DNA from: a virus | Virus record (IMG/VR): IMGVR_UViG_3300044634_000910 | Span: 1 to 64,000 of that record | Length of the DNA stretch: 64,000 nucleotides | Strand: one strand, 5' to 3' | Part shown: positions 6,918 to 13,325 of the stretch, piece after piece | How positions within the stretch are numbered: position 1 is the first letter of the stretch | Layout: the number at the start of each line of letters is the position of its first letter | The notes under the pieces: generated by a model | Databases searched by the model: none | Seen by the model: only the letters and a program-made list of their open reading frames with translations | What the model was told of the DNA's origin: nothing | Position numbers and translations under genes: made by a program

Positions 6918-6946
6918 TTGCGCCTCCCTTCCCCTTCCTGTATAAT
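6918..6946 (+). promoter_or_regulatory. promoter for 6964 operon
   Basis: TTGCGC (6918-6923), 17-base spacer, TATAAT (6941-6946), followed by an ordinary ribosome site (GAGGAG) and ATG at 6964; this transcript has a short leader. Confidence 0.6.
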
Positions 6947-6963
6947 AGATAAAGAGGAGAGAC

Positions 6964-7206
6964 ATGGCGTACAGCGTTCGTAGGAAACCCGAAAGCACTA
7001 AAGAAATACAGTACTCTAATCGCATGGCTAAGTTATTAACTGAGGACATGGGACTTAACTTGGAAGCACTCGGCTTTCATTTAGTACATAACCACCCTGT
7101 CATTGTATCTCGCAGACTCGAAGTCGTTGCATTGACAGCGGGGGAAGAGTATGATAAAATGATGTCAGGGTACTTAGGAAAGGATTACACAGAACTATGG
7201 AAGTAA
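6964..7206 (+). CDS. hypothetical protein (80 aa)
   Basis: Good ribosome site (GAGGAG) and own promoter. Basic N-terminus, then HLVHNHPVIVSRR, a strand-rich His segment, and a helical C-terminus. Overlaps the next gene by 10 bases. Unrecognised. Confidence 0.7.
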   Translation: MAYSVRRKPESTKEIQYSNRMAKLLTEDMGLNLEALGFHLVHNHPVIVSRRLEVVALTAGEEYDKMMSGYLGKDYTELWK

Positions 7207-7493
7207 ACTTTACAGATAGATGTGGCATTTTAGGACAGTTTTGGTATGAGTTCAGAGATGATGAGGATCTAAAGCCTTTCATCTCATACAACGATGTTGG
7301 CTTGCCACTTGCTTGGTTTATTGCAACGGGAGTAGTAACACCACTACCAATGGCTGAGGAGTATGTCAACGAAACATTCGCTATGTTCCTTGATGCAATG
7401 GAAGTAACAGAGGACGATGTCCTTGATGTTGATAATCTTGATGACCTGTTAGCAGTAGTTGAGTTAAAGAAAAGCGAAAGAGAAGCGGAGTAG
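7197..7493 (+). CDS. hypothetical acidic protein (98 aa)
   Basis: Resembles small uncharacterised actinophage proteins: CGILGQFWYEFRDDEDLKPF near the N-terminus, then YNDVGLPLAWFIATG and an acidic helical tail. Function unknown. Followed by a GC hairpin. Confidence 0.7.
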   Translation: MEVNFTDRCGILGQFWYEFRDDEDLKPFISYNDVGLPLAWFIATGVVTPLPMAEEYVNETFAMFLDAMEVTEDDVLDVDNLDDLLAVVELKKSEREAE

Positions 7494-7501
7494 CCAAGGC
7501 T

Positions 7502-7517
7502 GCACCCTTCGGGGTGC
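7502..7517 (+). terminator. UUCG-loop hairpin
   Basis: GCACCC-TTCG-GGGTGC: a 6-bp stem capped by the very stable UUCG tetraloop, 8 bases after the stop of the 7197 gene. No U-run. Confidence 0.6.
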
Positions 7518-7662
7518 GCCCTAGGTGATCTAGAAAATATACCACACATATCAAACCTTGTCAAATCAAATAGGGGTATTACGAACCTTATCAAAAATTT
7601 CCCAGAATCTTATTACGATGGTTTGAAAAAAATTCCCAGAAGTTTACCATATCAAACCTTAT

Positions 7663-7692
7663 TTGTCAAACCTTTATATCCAGGTGTATAAT
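7663..7692 (+). promoter_or_regulatory. promoter, leaderless gene
   Basis: TTGTCA (7663-7668), 18-base spacer, TATAAT (7687-7692); ATG at 7699, 6 bases downstream. Confidence 0.7.
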
Positions 7693-7698
7693 AAAGAT

Positions 7699-7929
7699 AT
7701 GTCCCCACACCACTTTGCAGCAATGTATAGAAACCCATCACATAGACATGATGCAGATCATGACTCTATAGGGTTTGATAAAGCCATTGGTGCATTAACT
7801 GGTATGTTGTATTCTATTGTTACTCTTAAGGCTTTCTTTCCTTCATCCCCCGCCCCAGAAATGAATCATAATCCTGTTAAGGATGCCGCAGGCGGGGATT
7901 CAAAGTACACACAACTCACTCTATTCTAA
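7699..7929 (+). CDS. hypothetical protein (76 aa)
   Basis: The start is set by the promoter geometry; the frame is open further upstream but that would include the promoter itself. His-rich N-terminus (SPHHF, SHRHDADHD), one weakly hydrophobic segment (ALTGMLYSIVTL), and a C-terminal TQLTLF. It lies inside the repeat region. Unknown. Confidence 0.55.
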   Translation: MSPHHFAAMYRNPSHRHDADHDSIGFDKAIGALTGMLYSIVTLKAFFPSSPAPEMNHNPVKDAAGGDSKYTQLTLF

Positions 7930-8081
7930 TAACAAACCTCTATAAAGGTATTACGAACGACTCTAAATTTTTCCCTGAGTTTTCAAACCTTTATAGAATT
8001 TTTTTTGATTTTATAAAAAGATTATGATCGTTTCGTAAAAAATCGCTGACTTTTTAAGGGCATATTCATGCATAAAAGGAC

Positions 8082-8110
8082 TTGACAAACCATGGTTTTG
8101 CATGTATAAT
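8082..8110 (+). promoter_or_regulatory. consensus promoter without a clear gene
   Basis: TTGACA (8082-8087), 17-base spacer, TATAAT (8105-8110). No credible ORF begins at its start site. Confidence 0.75.
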
Positions 8111-8131
8111 GCCCAAACCTTATATACTGGT

Positions 8132-8160
8132 TTGACAAATATGGACATATGTGGTATACA
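8132..8160 (+). promoter_or_regulatory. second orphan promoter
   Basis: TTGACA (8132-8137), 17-base spacer, TATACA (8155-8160), 50 bases after the first. The predicted transcript begins in the AAGGTTTG repeats. Confidence 0.65.
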
Positions 8161-8304
8161 AGGTTTGGCGATACAAAGGTTTGGGGATATGAGGTTTGGA
8201 AAGGCCGCATTACGAACGCCCTCTATAAAAACGCACCAGTCACCACTATCCTCCACTTCACTCCACTTTAACCCTATCTAATAATCTAATCAGTAACATT
8301 TATC

Positions 8305-8358
8305 TGTGGATAACATGTGGATAACTATGACATTTTTAGCCTATTGACATGTGGATAA
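8305..8358 (-). other. three DnaA boxes
   Basis: TGTGGATAA, the complement of TTATCCACA, at 8305-8313, 8316-8324 and 8350-8358. All three match the consensus and share orientation. Together with the adjacent repeats this is the best origin candidate in the window. Confidence 0.65.
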
Positions 8359-8372
8359 CTATCTGATATCAT
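8344..8372 (+). promoter_or_regulatory. promoter overlapping a DnaA box
   Basis: TTGACA (8344-8349), 17-base spacer, TATCAT (8367-8372). The third DnaA box fills half of the spacer, so DnaA binding would be expected to compete with polymerase. Confidence 0.65.
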
Positions 8373-8378
8373 AGATAT

Positions 8379-8465
8379 ATGAAACCTTTTCTAATCATAA
8401 TGTTAGGCCTATTCTTATTTCTTAACTACATGGCTTATCTTCAACAAATCCGTATGGGTGGATAA
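8379..8465 (+). CDS. small membrane protein (28 aa)
   Basis: The ATG is 6 bases after the -10 box (leaderless). The product is one hydrophobic span (FLIIMLGLFLFLNYMAYL) with a short basic tail. Too short for the usual gene callers; the promoter geometry is the main support. Confidence 0.5.
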   Translation: MKPFLIIMLGLFLFLNYMAYLQQIRMGG

Positions 8466-8485
8466 AAAACCACGGTATATAAAGA

Positions 8486-8806
8486 TTACGAACACTCCTT
8501 TATAGCCCTATTGACCATACGGATCAACGCCCTACGGGTTATCTTTGAAGCATCAAAGGTCTCTGTGTATCCATTTTGAGGCATATCCGCCTTATCCAGG
8601 AAATGTCCATGTCTTTCCCTTAGTGTTTTTAGTACTATAGATTCGACCTTTCTTGCCTTATCCCGTTCGAAAAAATGCCAATACTTGATCAATATCCAGC
8701 CCTTGGTCCTATGGCTTGCAAACCTTCTACCTGATATGTCTGATATACCTATCTTGACAGCCTTATGTAGTGGGCTGTATAGTATATATAAGACTGTTGA
8801 TTCCAT
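8486..8806 (-). CDS. GIY-YIG-like nuclease (T5orf172/MUG113 type)
   Basis: 106 residues from the ATG at 8806, which lies 6 bases after a TATAAT on the minus strand; longer readings would run through the promoter. N-terminal VLYILYSPLHKAVKIGIS corresponds to the two strands of a GIY-YIG fold (YIL...KIGIS), followed by RRFASHRTKGW with the family's Arg and His. Such proteins are small endonucleases or free-standing homing-type enzymes. It is transcribed divergently from the gene at 8871 and is the only leftward gene before 9263. Confidence 0.7.
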   Translation of the reverse strand: MESTVLYILYSPLHKAVKIGISDISGRRFASHRTKGWILIKYWHFFERDKARKVESIVLKTLRERHGHFLDKADMPQNGYTETFDASKITRRALIRMVNRAIKECS

Positions 8807-8870
8807 GGGTTTATTATACTTGACATACCGTGGCAAATATGGGATACTTAAAATATGAAAGAAGATAATA

Positions 8871-9212
8871 ATGCCTAACAAGAAAAATAAAAAGATAGAC
8901 TGGTCAAATCCAGATAGAAAGATAGATTGGACAAACGCTATAGCCAAGGCTGAGCGTCAATTGGGTAGGAATAAGGCTGCTATTGAGTCATCTGTCATGG
9001 GTACCCCATCAAACTGGTCAAGACCTAACTATAACAAACCTATGGTTGCTCCAGATCAATCCCCTCCAGATGAGAAGGTTAAGAAACCTAAGAAACTAAG
9101 TAAAAAACAACGCAGAGCACACAATAAGGTCTTTGTCCCTCAACAAAAGCAAAAGGCTAAGAGGTCTACGGAAAACCAGGGTTTGCCAATAGTGAAGAAA
9201 GTTAACCAGTAG
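8871..9212 (+). CDS. basic low-complexity protein (113 aa)
   Basis: Very Lys/Pro/Gln-rich. The N-terminus has two similar units (KKIDWSNPDR and RKIDWTNAIAK), followed by a long KKPKKLSKKQRRAHNK stretch that could bind nucleic acid. Probably disordered. No family recognised. A short TGCCC/GGGCA hairpin at 9213-9227 follows the stop. Confidence 0.6.
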   Translation: MPNKKNKKIDWSNPDRKIDWTNAIAKAERQLGRNKAAIESSVMGTPSNWSRPNYNKPMVAPDQSPPDEKVKKPKKLSKKQRRAHNKVFVPQQKQKAKRSTENQGLPIVKKVNQ

Positions 9213-9262
9213 TGCCCGTTTAGGGCATAGGATGGTTTATAACTTCTATTTTGCGCCGAACT

Positions 9263-9595
9263 TTAAACCTCTTTATTTTTTTTATTTTTATGGTATTCCA
9301 TCGCTTCACCGCCGACAAATCGTGGATTGTCTGGATCCCATGACTCAGATGCCAGGTGTGAAACAAACTTACCGCAAGGACACAGCCCTGGAGCGCACTG
9401 ACATGTCTTGCTTGGGTCATTAAGATCTATTTCTTTTGCACCTGCTGGGCGTAGTGGATGAGGCAGTTTGTCTTTGTTTGCCTCTGTTAGCAGCACAAGG
9501 ATTGTATCTTCATTGCAGTAGTTACAAAAAGGCATTTCTCCTGCCAACGGTGTTATTGTATTACCACATATCATACACCTATAGGACATTTCCAT
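9263..9595 (-). CDS. zinc-binding protein with two Cys clusters (110 aa)
   Basis: N-terminal CMICGN...CNYCN (residues 7-25) is a four-Cys ribbon; a second cluster, CQCAPGLCPCGK, follows near residue 65. AGGAAGG upstream supports the 9595 start. It lies leftward between rightward genes. Role unknown; rubredoxin-like or regulatory zinc proteins share such spacing. Confidence 0.65.
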   Translation of the reverse strand: MEMSYRCMICGNTITPLAGEMPFCNYCNEDTILVLLTEANKDKLPHPLRPAGAKEIDLNDPSKTCQCAPGLCPCGKFVSHLASESWDPDNPRFVGGEAMEYHKNKKNKEV

Positions 9596-9653
9596 ATAGT
9601 GACTACCTTCCTAAACAATATTAACTTATTGTATCATATGATATAATCTATAT

Positions 9654-9779
9654 ATGAATAAAACTAAGTGTTTCTTTTGTAAAGAGGATGCAACACATTA
9701 TGATATCGTGGTAGATCACGCTGATTATATTGTTGCAGATGTTTGCTTAGTTCATCTGTCTATGGGCCTTGTATCTTAA
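9654..9779 (+). CDS. small Cys/His protein (41 aa)
   Basis: ATG lies 6 bases after TATAAT (9642-9647). C-x2-C near residue 6 (CFFC) and C-x3-H near residue 31 (CLVHL) form a plausible treble-clef or ribbon zinc site. TAATG overlap with the next gene. Confidence 0.6.
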   Translation: MNKTKCFFCKEDATHYDIVVDHADYIVADVCLVHLSMGLVS

Positions 9780-10018
9780 TGAATAGAAGAATACTTAAAG
9801 ATGGTTCTGAGGTTGACTCTTTTGACAAGCCAGTTGATTTAGTTATTCACACTAAGGCCCCTGGAAAATGGAAACTAATTGATTTAGAAACAGGAGAAGA
9901 GTATCTTGGCTCTGAGATAAGCACTGATTTTGCAGAAGTGCTAAGAGAAAAAGTTAACATTAATAAAATAGGCACTTGGGTAAAAACCAAGTGGAAACAA
10001 AAGCCAGTAGTTGACTAA
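9779..10018 (+). CDS. hypothetical protein (79 aa)
   Basis: Start chosen at the TAATG junction; an upstream in-frame GTG is less likely. Beta-rich (WKLIDLETGEEYLGSEI) with a basic C-terminus (WVKTKWKQK). Unknown function. Confidence 0.65.
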   Translation: MNRRILKDGSEVDSFDKPVDLVIHTKAPGKWKLIDLETGEEYLGSEISTDFAEVLREKVNINKIGTWVKTKWKQKPVVD

Positions 10019-10045
10019 ACCCTTACTTTAAGGTATACTGAATAC

Positions 10046-10330
10046 ATGGAACAATGGATGAACGACTATGCCTCATATATACTTGTACTAAGTGGCGCTG
10101 CCGCTATGTTTACTATTGGCCGTAAGAAGCGATGGGGTTGGCTTTGGTTTATATTTAATGAGTTTATGTGGACAGCATACGCATTGATTACAAAACAATA
10201 TGGATTCATACTTGGTGCCATACTGTATGGTGTGGTTGGAGTTAAATCATATATAAGATGGAAAGAATTGTCGTTAGACAAGCATTCATGGAACAAATTC
10301 TTAAGATTGGTATGGTCACGCAATGATTAA
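10046..10330 (+). CDS. membrane protein, PnuC-like half (94 aa)
   Basis: Leaderless start 6 bases after TATACT (10034-10039). Three hydrophobic segments (about residues 8-23, 30-48 and 53-66) with RKKRWGWLWFIFNEFMWTAYALITKQYG, which resembles the W/N/Y/TKQYG signature region of PnuC-type nicotinamide riboside transporters, but at half the usual length. A transport role is inference; it may be only a membrane protein of similar origin. Confidence 0.55.
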   Translation: MEQWMNDYASYILVLSGAAAMFTIGRKKRWGWLWFIFNEFMWTAYALITKQYGFILGAILYGVVGVKSYIRWKELSLDKHSWNKFLRLVWSRND

Positions 10331-10529
10331 CATGGAGATTCCTGATCCATTTCAAACCTTTGTAGCCAAGAAATATGCTAACGCTAAGGGTTATGTTCAT
10401 GACTTCTTTACTGGGGAATGGTCTTACAAGTGTTTATCATGTAAGGAAGATCTTTCTGCTCCATCCCGCAAAATTATGACAAAGATTAGATTGTTTCACA
10501 CACGCAACGAATGCCTTGGAGGTTACTGA
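10323..10529 (+). CDS. small zinc-finger-like protein (68 aa)
   Basis: Overlaps the previous gene by 8 bases. WSYKCLSCKED and a C-terminal FHTRNECLGGY give a CxxC...H...C set, consistent with one zinc site. An alternative start is the ATG at 10332. Confidence 0.6.
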   Translation: MINMEIPDPFQTFVAKKYANAKGYVHDFFTGEWSYKCLSCKEDLSAPSRKIMTKIRLFHTRNECLGGY

Positions 10530-10675
10530 TGAGAATTAAAGTTAATCGTGGTACACAGACTGCTGGCTACTCTATTGGGTTTTATTTATACAATTGGGGA
10601 TATCCTATTGCCAATGAGTGGGAGTTGGGTATATACTTTTTAAAGTGGTACATAGGAGTGGAGTTGTTTAGATGA
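10529..10675 (+). CDS. hypothetical protein (48 aa)
   Basis: TGATG junction with the previous gene and ATGA with the next. Aromatic-rich short protein (GFYLYNWGYPIANEWELGIYFLKWYIG), possibly membrane-associated. Found only by reading the overlaps. Confidence 0.5.
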   Translation: MRIKVNRGTQTAGYSIGFYLYNWGYPIANEWELGIYFLKWYIGVELFR

Positions 10676-10767
10676 ACGAAGAAGAGTTTGACTTAGAGTT
10701 TACTGTTGAAGAAATGATTAATCTTTATGGTATTAATAGCCTTGAAGATTTAGATAGGATTGACTAA
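10672..10767 (+). CDS. acidic micro-protein (31 aa), paralogue of next
   Basis: Begins MNEEEFDLEFTVEEM; very acidic. The next ORF begins in a similar way (MDTEEEFNLEDIT), so the two look like a tandem duplication. Overlaps both neighbours. Confidence 0.45.
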   Translation: MNEEEFDLEFTVEEMINLYGINSLEDLDRID

Positions 10768-10877
10768 TGGATACTGAAGAAGAGTTTAATTTAGAAGACA
10801 TTACGAACGCCATAGTTAATCAGGCTAAGGCTGATGTTAAGTCTAAGTTTGGTAATAAGAAACGGCATAGACAATGA
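10767..10877 (+). CDS. micro-protein (36 aa), acidic start and basic end
   Basis: TAATG overlap. Acidic N-terminus similar to the previous ORF, but a basic tail (KFGNKKRHRQ). Contains an in-frame ATTACGAAC motif like those of the repeat region. Confidence 0.45.
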   Translation: MDTEEEFNLEDITNAIVNQAKADVKSKFGNKKRHRQ

Positions 10878-10975
10878 TCTGCCCTAACTGTAAAATGGAC
10901 AAAGAAAACATTGAGTACTGGGATACTCATCAAACTATGAGTGATTACAAGGTGTGGTGTGCCAAAAGAGCCTAA
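10874..10975 (+). CDS. micro-protein with CxxC (33 aa)
   Basis: ATGA overlap with the previous ORF. MICPNCKM at the N-terminus and a later Cys (VWCAK) suggest a metal-binding knuckle. Confidence 0.45.
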   Translation: MICPNCKMDKENIEYWDTHQTMSDYKVWCAKRA

Positions 10976-11075
10976 GATTACGAAGATGGACTGGAGAGCC
11001 TTGGGATATTGGCCAGTATATAAGGATGGAAAGAAAGTATGGGAAAAAGATGATAACAAAACATCAGAAGACTAA
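10959..11075 (+). CDS. small hypothetical protein (38 aa)
   Basis: GTG start overlapping the previous ORF; an ATG at 10986 would give 29 residues. The WRALGYWPVYKDGKKVWEKDD segment is aromatic and charged. Overlaps the next ORF by 26 bases. Confidence 0.4.
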   Translation: MPKEPKITKMDWRALGYWPVYKDGKKVWEKDDNKTSED

Positions 11076-11259
11076 AATAGTTCCACTTAGACTCATTGGA
11101 AACATTTGTGGTGGCTTTGCTGGTAACCATTTATTTAAGGCTATGTGTCTTGATGAAGATGGAGACCATGGTTGGCGTTATAAATACCACGGAAAAATGT
11201 GGGTTATTCTAAACAAACCATACACTTGGTGGGGAACGTACTATATTTTAGAAAGATAG
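11050..11259 (+). CDS. hypothetical protein (69 aa)
   Basis: The start at 11050 is preferred over a GTG at 10954 that would bury two other small ORFs. Composition is mixed, with GGFAGNHLFKAMCLDEDGDHGWRY; the C-terminus is rich in Trp/Tyr. Ends 6 bases before tRNA-Glu. Confidence 0.55.
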   Translation: MITKHQKTKIVPLRLIGNICGGFAGNHLFKAMCLDEDGDHGWRYKYHGKMWVILNKPYTWWGTYYILER

Positions 11260-11265
11260 TTCGTT

Positions 11266-11337
11266 GGCTCCATCGTCTATCGGTTAGGACAACGCCCTTT
11301 CACGGCGTAAAGACGGGTTCGATTCCCGTTGGGGCTA
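11266..11337 (+). tRNA. tRNA-Glu (TTC)
   Basis: Acceptor GGCTCCA/TGGGGCT, anticodon stem ACGCC/GGCGT with loop CTTTCAC (anticodon 11299-11301), T arm ACGGG-TTCGATT-CCCGT. No encoded CCA. Confidence 0.93.
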
Positions 11338-11360
11338 CAAAGTTATGGTATTATGTATAC

Positions 11361-12044
11361 ATGGAAAAAATATACTTAGACGAAAACAAAAAGGTCTGGA
11401 TCATAGAAGACTTTCTAACAAAAGAAGAATTAGACTGGTTTAAAACTAATACAGAAGATGTAAATGCTTGGTATCCAACCATGAGATCACCATACAGAAA
11501 CATACTTAATAAGTTTTTAAATATTGTACCAAAGTATAATGCTGATGGAAACATAGAATTTCCAAATGAAAACTCAGAGGTTTTAGAACTTACAGTATTT
11601 TCAAAGCCTGGAGGAATATGGGATAGGCTGGAATCAGTTCTTCCACCAGGATACAAAAGACACGCAACACTTCAAACATTTAAGTACATGACAGATGAAG
11701 AAATTATTAATAATGCAAATGAAGATCTAATGAAAGAGTATGGCGTAGACAGAAACGAAATTGACTTTGCAATGTATTGGCATCAAGATCCAGGCGTAGA
11801 GCACAACATCTTGGCATCTTTCAGTCTTTATTTAAACGATGATTTTGAGGGTGGTGAACTTGAGTTCATGCACCTTCCAATTAAAATTAAGCCAAAGGCT
11901 GGCATGCTTGCTGTAATTCCTGGTGGTAATGAGTATACACACAGGGTAAATAAGGTTCTTGGGCCAAACTCAAGGCATACTCTTTATGGCAATTCTTTTG
12001 TAGACCTTGCATCTGCGCCTGTAAGCACAGCAGATGACTGCTAA
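11361..12044 (+). CDS. 2-oxoglutarate/Fe(II) oxygenase, prolyl-4-hydroxylase-like
   Basis: 227 residues. The start at 11361 follows TATTAT by 6 bases; the longer frame would overlap tRNA-Glu. The double-stranded beta-helix signature is visible: WHQDPG gives the iron ligands H141 and D143, YTHRV gives the distal H194, and RHTLYG (R205) would bind 2-oxoglutarate. DDFEGGELEF is the family's central strand-turn. Such enzymes hydroxylate proteins, peptides or small molecules. It opens a cassette with two GPx genes and a paralogous oxygenase at 13326. The substrate cannot be told from sequence. Confidence 0.88.
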   Translation: MEKIYLDENKKVWIIEDFLTKEELDWFKTNTEDVNAWYPTMRSPYRNILNKFLNIVPKYNADGNIEFPNENSEVLELTVFSKPGGIWDRLESVLPPGYKRHATLQTFKYMTDEEIINNANEDLMKEYGVDRNEIDFAMYWHQDPGVEHNILASFSLYLNDDFEGGELEFMHLPIKIKPKAGMLAVIPGGNEYTHRVNKVLGPNSRHTLYGNSFVDLASAPVSTADDC

Positions 12045-12076
12045 TCTTAAAATAAAAAAGGTGCTATAATAACAAT

Positions 12077-12865
12077 ATGAAATCTATTTACGACATCCAG
12101 TTGGACTCTGCCGAAGGCACTCCAAATTTTCTTGAACAATTTAAAGGCAAAGTAGTTTTGCTAATCAATACCACTGTAGGTTGTGGTAACGCTGGTCAAA
12201 TGGAGTCCATCGAATGGATTCAGGAAGATATGGCAGGAGAAGATTTTACTGTTGTAGCAATTCCTACTAATGATTTCTGTGGTCCAAGCATAACAAAGGG
12301 TAAGTGGTCACAAGGTATTACATGTGGTCTGGACTCTAAGTTATACGGAGAAGATGTTTATGGTGTTACATTCCCATTCTCAGAAATGATCACATCTAAT
12401 CCCGCAGATATTCCATTAGAAGCACCATGGCTTGGCAAGGGTCCAGGACTTAACGGAAACGGTCAGCCTTTTGGAGAAAGACATGAACTTTATTTAGAAA
12501 TCTCTGAGCAGATTAAGGCATTACAGGAAGACAAAAGAGAAAAAGGATTAGTTGAAAAGACAGACTATGAATCAAGATACCTAAATGAGCATAACGGTGG
12601 TGTCATGATGAACGCAAACTTTGAGAAATATTTGATTGATAAGGATGGCTATGTAGTTAAGCACTATCCTGCTACAACATTGAACTGGGATGTAGAGCGT
12701 ACATTAAAGGAAGATCTTGCAGCACAAGGAATTCATGCTTCTATGGGTCCTGACAGATCAGAGTACATCTTCAACGAAGAAAATGCTGTTATCCGTGATC
12801 ACATCGAAAGACTTATGGCTGGCGAACGATCACGCATTAATCCTAACCTTGTTCTATCTAACTAA
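12077..12865 (+). CDS. divergent glutathione peroxidase-family protein
   Basis: 262 residues, longer than a typical GPx (about 160). TATAAT at 12065 lies 6 bases before the ATG. The thioredoxin-like core is clear: FKGKVVLLINTTVGCGNAGQ (Cys36 at the peroxidatic position) and NFEKYLIDKDGYVVKHYPATT. The usual catalytic Gln segment (PCNQF) is replaced by PTNDF and the Trp of WNF is missing, so normal peroxidase chemistry is doubtful. An insertion of about 70 residues (110-175) and a C-terminal extension of about 40 are added. It may be a thiol oxidoreductase or binding protein working with the canonical GPx downstream. Confidence 0.75.
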   Translation: MKSIYDIQLDSAEGTPNFLEQFKGKVVLLINTTVGCGNAGQMESIEWIQEDMAGEDFTVVAIPTNDFCGPSITKGKWSQGITCGLDSKLYGEDVYGVTFPFSEMITSNPADIPLEAPWLGKGPGLNGNGQPFGERHELYLEISEQIKALQEDKREKGLVEKTDYESRYLNEHNGGVMMNANFEKYLIDKDGYVVKHYPATTLNWDVERTLKEDLAAQGIHASMGPDRSEYIFNEENAVIRDHIERLMAGERSRINPNLVLSN

Positions 12866-12883
12866 CAGAAAGCAGAAATTCGC

Positions 12884-13318
12884 ATGAGTATATATGACTT
12901 GTCATTTATTGACAACAATGGTAATGAAATAAAACTGGAAAGTTTTAAAGGAAAAAATGTTTTAATAGTAAATACAGCAAGTCAGTGTGGATACACAAAA
13001 CAGTATGCTGATTTACAAAAAATTCAAAGTGACTCATTAGTTGTAATTGGATTTCCATGCAATCAGTTTGGCAATCAGGAGCCAGGAACAGATCAAGAAA
13101 TTAAAAACTTCTGCACAAGCGTATATGGAATAACATTTCCCATATCTCAAAAGGTAGAAGTAAACGGACCAAACGCTCATCCAATATATAAGTATTGCAA
13201 GGATGTTGCTACTCCAGGTAGAGAAATCGGTTGGAACTTTGAAAAATTCTTAATATCTGTTGATGGTTTGGTCACTCACTACCCCAACTCGTATCCAGTT
13301 TTAGAAATTAAGGTATAA
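12884..13318 (+). CDS. glutathione peroxidase
   Basis: 144 residues with all GPx landmarks: NTASQCGYT (peroxidatic Cys35), FPCNQFGNQEPG (Gln61) and WNFEKFL (Trp117, Asn118), giving the full catalytic tetrad. Cys77 is placed as the resolving Cys of thioredoxin-dependent GPx enzymes. It would reduce hydroperoxides in the cytoplasm; actinobacteria often lack glutathione, so thioredoxin is the likelier donor (inference). Located 18 bases after the divergent GPx. A TATAAT at its very end serves the next gene. Confidence 0.93.
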   Translation: MSIYDLSFIDNNGNEIKLESFKGKNVLIVNTASQCGYTKQYADLQKIQSDSLVVIGFPCNQFGNQEPGTDQEIKNFCTSVYGITFPISQKVEVNGPNAHPIYKYCKDVATPGREIGWNFEKFLISVDGLVTHYPNSYPVLEIKV

Positions 13319-13325
13319 TGATTTT

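Larger units (their letters stand above)
7552..8217 (+). repeat. CAAACCTT and ATTACGAAC repeat region (origin candidate)
   Basis: CAAACCTT or one-base variants at 7552, 7653, 7667, 7933, 7984 and 8114, the complement AAGGTTTG at 8160 and 8176, and GAGGTTTG at 8191. ATTACGAAC at 7578, 7950 and 8209, then again at 8485. The region is A+T-rich, contains only one credible gene (7699) and borders three DnaA boxes. The layout resembles an iteron-type origin; function is inference. Confidence 0.5.

Noticed and set aside
8011-8256. Leftward ORF of 81 codons in the repeat region
   Set aside because: It crosses three promoters and the repeat array, has no ribosome site, and has a composition typical of chance reading of the repeats.
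8141-8281. 46-codon ORF after the tandem promoters
   Set aside because: The translation is mostly reading of the AAGGTTTG repeats; no ribosome site. Treated as non-coding, with a low chance of being real.
11199-11360. Upstream extension of the first oxygenase gene
   Set aside because: It runs through tRNA-Glu and the promoter; the ATG at 11361 fits the -10 spacing and family length.
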